This document shows positions 58,801 to 64,000 of a stretch of DNA of 64,000 nt, one piece after another; position 1 is the first letter of the stretch, and each line of letters begins with the position of its first letter. Position numbers and translations under genes: made by a program. The stretch lies in assembly GCA_934045905.1 (NCBI GenBank), contig OW203764.1, positions 21,633,109 to 21,697,108 on the forward strand, given 5' to 3'. The notes beneath the pieces were generated by a model, which ran no database searches, was not told where the DNA came from, and was given only the letters and a program-made list of their open reading frames with translations. The stretch is from Leuctra nigra. Lineage: Eukaryota > Arthropoda > Insecta > Plecoptera > Leuctridae.

Positions 58801-60622
58801 TAATAATAATAATAATAATCTTCCTCCCGGTTCCAAGAGTTGGGTCGGGGGGTGGCGAAGCCACCATTACTAGGGCCCGGACTCCTAAGCTAGCTGGCCA
58901 GGCTTGGCTCTTCCTCTTCGTTCTTCTTCTCTACCAGTTTTTTCCACTTCTTCCTGTCTTCCCACCACCTTCCTTCTTCCACTTCTTCCCACTTCTCCAG
59001 TCTCTCTTGTACATCTTCTGCTACCAGCTCTCTCCACTTTTCCCTCGGTCTTCCAACTCTCCTTTTATCACTTCTCGCAGCTTCGAACTCCCGACGCGGT
59101 ATTCTCTCCCTCTGCATTCTCTTCATGTGGCCAAACCACCGTAGCCGCTCTCTCCCCATTTTAAATGCCAACCTCTCTACCTTCAAGTCTCCTCTAATCT
59201 TTTCACTCCTGATCTTGTCCATCTTAGTTACTCCTTGTATGCTTCGTAAAAATTTCATTTCTGCTGCCTGCAACTGGCTCTCCTCCTTTCCTCCAATCGC
59301 CCACGTTACGGAACCATAGGTGAGTATTGGCAGGAAATAGCTTTTGAAAAGGAGTATCTTGCATTTCTGGGGGAACTGCTCATTCCAAAGAAGTTTCCTG
59401 ACTAACTGGAAAAATGTGTTAGCCTGTTGTACTCTTGATGTTATCTCTCTTCCTATTTTTCCATCCTTAGTTAGCCAGCTCCCCAGATACTTAAACTCTC
59501 CTCTCTCCGCCAGTTCCAAGCCCCGTAGCCTGATCTTCACATTTCTTGTTGCCTTCCTCTCCACTACTAGTGTCTCACTCTTTTCCTGACTTATTCGCAT
59601 ACCGTATTCTTCAGTCATCTGGCTCCATCTATCAATCTTTTCTTGAACACATTCGCTGGTTCCTCCCCACACTACGATATCATCTGCATATACCAGTGTA
59701 TTCGTCTCCTGGTCTTCGCTTGGTTCTACTTTTCTCAGCAGCTCATCCATGACAATGACAAATAGTGTCGGGGAAAGAACGCTGCCCTGTCGAAGTCCTT
59801 CCTTCACCTCAAACCATCCTGACTTCCCCTCCACTGTTTGTACACAGCTCTCGTTCTTCTCATATGTGCTCTTGATTCTCTCAATCAGACCCAATCCCAC
59901 CCCCTTCCGCTTCAGACATTCCCATACTTTCTTCCTTGGTAGGCGATCGTAGGCCTTTTCCAAGTCTAGAAAAACCATGTACAGTTTTTCTCCACTCTCC
60001 CACTTTCTCTCCATGACTTGTCGGATAGTGAATATTGGATCAATGGTTGATCTACCTGGCCTGAACCCATATTGTTCCTCCCTGAGCTTTTCCTCTACTA
60101 CTTCTTTCAGTCTAAATTCCACCACTTTTTCGAATACTTTGGCACACTGACACATCAAAGTAATTCCCCTGTAGTTGCTGCACTTCTTCCTGTCACCCTT
60201 TTTGTAGATCGGTACAATCACTCCCTTTCTCCAATCGTCCGGTATGGTCCTCTGTTTCCATGCCGCACTCATTACTCGAAACAACCATCTTTTTCCAATT
60301 TCCCCAGCAGCTCTTACCATCTCCACTGTTATCTCATCTATTCCGGGTGATCGACCATTCTTCATCTCGTTTAGCGCTTTCTCCACTTCTCCCTCTCTCA
60401 AAGCACACTCCTCCTCTTCCTCGTTCTCACTCTGTAGTATTCTACTACTTTCTGGTAGTGCCACTCCATCAACATTCAGTAGTTCCTTGAAGTACTCTTT
60501 CCACAGTGCCTGTACTTCTACTGGGTCATTGATCAATCCTCCGCAAGCATCCACCATGCATGCCTGTCCAACTTTTCTTGTCCTCTTTTCCTTTATTATG
60601 CCATAAAGCATGGCATAAATGA
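58801..60622 (-). mobile_element. 5'-truncated RTE-like LINE with target-site duplication
   Basis: The insertion is flanked by direct copies of GACATCATAA (58791-58800 and 60623-60632). Its 3' end, on the minus strand, has a TTA/ATT microsatellite tail (58801-58819). Only the RT half and C-terminal region remain, so it is a typical 5'-truncated insertion. Confidence 0.92.
58890..60611 (-). pseudogene. RTE-like reverse transcriptase fragment
   Basis: 573 codons are open without a stop. Present are GRSPGIDEITVEMVRAAG, VIVPIYKKGDRKKCSNYRGI, YGFRPGRSTIDPIF, MVFLDLEKAYDRLPR (motif A), GLRQGSVLSPTLFVIVMDEL (motif B), VYADDIVVW (motif C), EFKYLGSWL and the C-terminal WFGHMKRM and VGRPREKW signatures seen in many RTE-type arthropod LINEs. 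The endonuclease domain and own start are missing because of 5' truncation. The open frame suggests a recent insertion. Confidence 0.88.
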
Positions 60623-60632
60623 GACATCATAA

Positions 60633-61433
60633 ATGAGCAAAATAAGCGTGGATTTGTCATCCTTCTATAGATTTTAGTGATGAAAATATCAATAGTACCT
60701 ACTACACATACTTTTACACACAATTATAGATATTTTGTAACGATGCACCTAAGGTGTGTTCCCTTTTTCTCAGCTGCGACCGATTGTAGTCAACCGAAGT
60801 AAAATCTGACAATAATGGACCGTTTTTTTCCGGTCATGGCCGACCAGTCACCTAAGCCCGCTGTAACCGGCCGAGGAGACCGAGGAAAAAATTAGTCGGC
60901 TAACGCCGACTTTTTCCAACGGTTTTTTCAACCGTCGAACGGGCGGCAGCTGGTCAAGGACAGAATTTATGTCTTTCCTTGGGGGAAAGCTTCAATTTTT
61001 TACATTGCTGATAGAACTATAGAAGTCCGTGCAAACTGCACGCTAGAATAGCGTTTAACTTATTAATTCCCGATTCAACCAGTAGGTACTATTCTATTCG
61101 GTGCAATTTAATCCATTACGACCGTGAATCGGGAGTTTTAGAATACCAAGTGCCCATGGCTTTTTTGTACACTAGTTTGGCTCACTAAAGACGGTATCTC
61201 ATGAACATTGGAACCGTCCATTGGCGATTGATTTTTAGTGTGAAAATAGGAAGTTTTTATACCGACCGATGGTCAATGATATTTTGCTTGCCACTGTGCA
61301 TGCATCCCCAGTTCCCACACCAATGAATCCATCAATGATCATGAGATACTGCAGGCTAATTAGGATTAGTTTTAAAAACATATTCGAAATATCGAAGTAG
61401 GAATTGCTCCTTGACTGTTTCTTTTTTATGTAG
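60633..61433. other. Non-coding stretch with GC-rich hairpins
   Basis: The part 60770-60960 is richer in C/G and contains hairpins, for example AGTCGGC/GCCGACT at 60894-60911. No gene was found; an upstream exon of the next gene may hide here. Confidence 0.5.
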
Positions 61434-62757
61434 GGTGGCTTAAACCTGTGACTGGCCAACCATCAAGAGCATTTTGTACTTATTGCGATAAAACTCTTCA
61501 CGCCCACCGGCTGAGCTTGTTGAAACATACGTGCACCATTAAACACTCCAATTCGGCAATGAAAAGTTACTCTCGGCAAACTACATCATCATCATCATCA
61601 ACTGTAGGCTCAGAAACAGCTACGAAAATAATCTCTGCTATCAAGCCTGATCCCTTGTTGGAAGCTGATCCTGTGGTTGAGCAGTTTGAAATCACACAGG
61701 TGGTACCGAGCGAGGAAGATATGAATGAAGACGAAGTACTTCACCAATCTGACGCTGATCGGGACATTCAAGAAGGCATCGATGACAGTGAATCTACACC
61801 CGTTGCTAAGGTACAAACTAAAGAGCTGATTCCAAATGTGAACATTTTATACCTACCTAAATGAGAAAAAATTACCTCAACATGACCTAGTAATTGGATG
61901 ATGTTTGTTAAATAATATTTTCTTGTATATTCGAGTGATAAGTTATGAAATCTTTTGGTATACCTACAGAAATAAGTCAATAATGTGGATCATTTAATTC
62001 GTACTTGAGTAGGTACTTTTAACAGACATATAAAATATAAGAATGTGGGAAAAAATCCTCAACAGTCTTAAGCTAGGGACACCCCGAGCAAGTACTTGGC
62101 TTTTCTTAGACTGCAAAACTTTTCAAATTCACTGTACAGCTAGATCTTGATTGATAAATGAATGGTGTGATATTAGCGGTTATTATTTGTTAATGTGAAC
62201 TATAGTGGCAGCAATGACAATCTTTTAATACCTATTAGTGTGGTACAACACCAGATAATGTGTCCTTGATCTATGCAACTATCTGTGATATGAAGTATGA
62301 GTCCAGAGTTCATAATGTTTCTTTACTTCTCCTATAAGGTGGATGTGTGGAAGTGTCATTAAACATTATTCAATTTCAATCATTGTACTAATCATATTTA
62401 ATTTACAAAGCATACTAAGTAGAAAGATTATCTAACACTTCAATAAGTTGATTAATGAATTCTACCTCCTCAAGAATCAAAATTGTCCAAGGTCACCTTG
62501 ATAAGGTCAACTTCAGTTTCTTCTCTTCATATTGATTATTGGTTTATGCTTTGTTGTTTTTGTGCTGATATTTTGTTGTGCATTTGTAGCTGAAACCTCA
62601 TATAAATTTTTCAGGTTCCTCGCTTAGAAATGGCGGCGGTATCTGAGTACCCTATATCAACACATATACTCGACACATCGAAGGGAAATCCAGTTGCTGG
62701 TCTGCACGTTAGTCTCTACAAACTCATTGATGGGCGTTGGACTAGCATCAGCGAAGG
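61434..62757 (+). CDS. Zinc-finger exon joined to the first exon of 5-hydroxyisourate hydrolase (partial)
   Basis: The zinc-finger exon is 61434-61810, after the acceptor TTTATGTAG and ending AAG|GTACAA. It reads WLKPVTGQPSRAFCTYC then a CX2C...H..H type finger (CTYCDKTLHAHRLSLLKHTC), followed by an acidic/Ser-rich linker. The next exon, 62615 to about 62757, starts after TTTTTCAG in the same phase (0) with VPRLE and then MAAVSEYPISTHILDTSKGN, the start of the transthyretin-like HIU hydrolase with its catalytic His in THILD. That enzyme hydrolyses 5-hydroxyisourate after urate oxidase. The Met at 62630 has a good context and may be an independent start, so the fusion is an inference. The later exons with the YRGS end are not in the window, and the exon before 61434 was not found. 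Confidence 0.72.
61811..62614. other. Intron between zinc-finger and HIU hydrolase exons
   Basis: AT-rich, non-coding. It may also contain a separate promoter for the hydrolase; nothing specific was recognised. Confidence 0.5.
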
Positions 62758-63034
62758 GTGTGTGTCATCTTATTTTATATACACAAAATCATTCTTTTCA
62801 AAATACCGTATTTACTCGCCTGCACCCTTGTTTTTGAAACTGGTTTTTCGAAAAATGCTGTGTATAGTAGGTAGGTATCGCGTGTATAGTCCGCATCCCT
62901 GTTAGTGTTTTGAGATTTCAATATTTGAAATATACCTACCCGCGGACTATATGCGAATAAATACGGTGTTAATTTCCTTTTCGAATGATTCCCTCAACTA
63001 TTGACTCTACTGTTGTTGATTACTATTAATTTAC

Positions 63035-63490
63035 CTACTGTAGTGCCTGCCGAGGGCTTCTACTTATCTGGGGTATGGAATTGGTAACGTTTATGCTGCC
63101 ACCACCTGACTGGGCCCTGTTTAGGGGCTTGTCAGGAAATTTAGAAGAGTTAGATGGGTTCGCAGATAAAGTAGGTTCACTTACTGATTGTCGTAGAGGC
63201 GCGGGGTGGTCGGTGGACCGAACTCTGGATAGCTGATATCGTTGTCTTAGGAGAATGATTCTTGATTCTAAGTCGTATAATTTAAAATAGCTTTCTTGAA
63301 GTGCAGAATATTTTATATAAATTTGTGATAAGGATTTGGATAGGAGTATGACTTTCCGGGTTTGTTTGTACTTACTCAATGATGTAGATGTTGGTTGAGA
63401 TTCACTGATTTTCGTATATTGTAAATATTTCCTATCGTTTGAGTCTGCGTTTGACTTACAAATTGAACACTGATTTAAATTGATAAACAC
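63035..63490 (-). CDS. Unrecognised open frame, Ser/Asn-rich, 151 codons
   Basis: The frame has no ATG at its start (GTG codon). It contains a helical-looking stretch (SALQESYFKLYDLESRIILL) followed by a Ser/Pro/Asn-rich tail. It lies just downstream, on the same strand, of the periodic motif array, so both may belong to one mobile element on the minus strand, for instance a gag-like region. It may equally be a chance frame. Confidence 0.3.
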   Translation of the reverse strand: MFINLNQCSICKSNADSNDRKYLQYTKISESQPTSTSLSKYKQTRKVILLSKSLSQIYIKYSALQESYFKLYDLESRIILLRQRYQLSRVRSTDHPAPLRQSVSEPTLSANPSNSSKFPDKPLNRAQSGGGSINVTNSIPQISRSPRQALQ

Positions 63491-63610
63491 TAAAAACTGG
63501 TCACTTGAATATGTAAGTCGTGAATTTAATCTTGATGTTTCACTGGCGTGCGAAGAATGTAGATGGAAATTGTTGGATTTTTGTAGAGGAAAGTAGAGTT
63601 TTACTGAGGC

Positions 63611-63864
63611 TGGTCAAAGACACGTTTCAGTGGAAGTTTGCTGAAGAAATTAAAAGGAATAAGTTCTAGTTTTAATTCTACTTGGTCAAAGACACGTTTA
63701 GAATAAAAATAGAAAGGATAGGAACAGTAGCCAAGAGTAATTTGGTCAAAGACACGTTTTACTTTGGTTTCCTGATAAAGTTTGAAGGAACTACACTTTG
63801 TTTGGTCAAAGACACGTTCAAAGTGCAGGGTAGTCAAGGGGGTAAGTTGGTCAACGACACGTCT
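63611..63864. repeat. Periodic 17-bp motif array (TGGTCAAAGACACGTTT)
   Basis: The motif starts at 63611, 63683, 63743, 63803 and 63848 (the last as TGGTCAACGACACGTCT), giving steps of 72, 60, 60 and 45 bp. A weak sixth copy (TTGTCAAAGAGGTTT) is at 63941. The intervening sequences are unrelated. All steps are multiples of three, so the minus strand reads (K)RVFDQ and the plus strand LVKDTF in one frame each. Confidence 0.85.
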
Positions 63865-64000
63865 TACGTAGATAGCCTGAGCTGTTTGACTGCCCAGAGA
63901 ATAGCTTTACAGTCCAATTTATAGAGTCCGGAAGTTGGATTTGTCAAAGAGGTTTGAAGCAACTCTGAACCTTAAAGTAGTGACTTTAGTGATGTCATAT

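Noticed and set aside
58904..60606. Plus-strand ORFs rich in Ser/Leu/Phe opposite the RTE-like element
   Set aside because: They are antisense shadows of the reverse transcriptase reading frame.
60894..60930. Hairpin followed by T-run, looking like an intrinsic terminator
   Set aside because: Bacterial-type terminators do not apply to this eukaryotic DNA, and no gene ends there.
63611..63864. CRISPR array (short repeats with different spacers)
   Set aside because: The repeats are too few, spacer lengths vary (28-55 bp), there are no cas genes, and the DNA is clearly eukaryotic.

Overview
This is nuclear DNA of an animal, almost certainly an insect. It is AT-rich, has spliced genes with GT/AG introns from about 80 bp to about 9.7 kb, and is full of non-LTR retrotransposons, foldback/MITE elements and minisatellites. 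The conserved genes point to arthropods but not to an order; Hemiptera or Lepidoptera are only impressions. No bacterial, viral or CRISPR locus is seen. Exon models were built by hand from splice sites, reading phase and family knowledge, with no database search.

Layout. 1-18.8 kb has no host gene that I recognise. It holds three 304-bp tandem repeats each carrying a tRNA-like gene (3.0-3.9 kb), MITEs and SINE-like pieces, an apparently intact R2/R4-type (Dong-like) retrotransposon inside a TAA microsatellite (9.66-13.55 kb), and old dispersed repeats. 18.9-33.3 kb (+) is a four-exon orphan rhodopsin-like GPCR whose introns and 3' end are invaded by tandem repeats. The most striking is a 55-copy array, 6.7 kb long, made from the end of exon 2 with its splice donor. 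37.3-39.7 kb (-) is the 5' half of a procollagen galactosyltransferase (GT25) gene; its C-terminal exons are not seen. 40.56-42.77 kb (-) is the Twinkle mtDNA helicase, divergent from a 55-aa membrane protein (43.07 kb, +) and followed by NDUFB1/ND-MNLL (44.54 kb, +). 45.4-57.9 kb (-) is a complete Nek2-like kinase. Its first intron carries a nested pair of CR1/L2-group LINEs (one inserted in the endonuclease region of the other) and a 54-bp minisatellite, and its third intron a 640-bp palindrome. 58.8-60.6 kb is a 5'-truncated RTE-like LINE with a clear target-site duplication. 61.4-62.8 kb (+) holds two phase-compatible exons that join a zinc-finger segment to the start of 5-hydroxyisourate hydrolase; the rest lies outside the window. 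The right edge (63.6-63.9 kb) has a periodic 17-bp motif array.

How the genes relate. Twinkle (mtDNA replication) and NDUFB1 (complex I) are both mitochondrial and lie close together with the small membrane protein, which may be coincidence. The other host genes have unrelated jobs: cell-surface signalling, collagen glycosylation in the ER, centrosome/mitosis, and urate catabolism. The most unusual points are: (1) the splice-donor array in the GPCR, three of whose units carry an in-frame 84-nt cassette; (2) a LINE whose ORF1 and ORF2 are in one frame, separated by a UAG in the leaky CARYYA context, with no AUG before the endonuclease; (3) the possible zinc-finger/HIU hydrolase fusion; (4) the 17-bp motif array with spacings of 72, 60, 60 and 45 bp.
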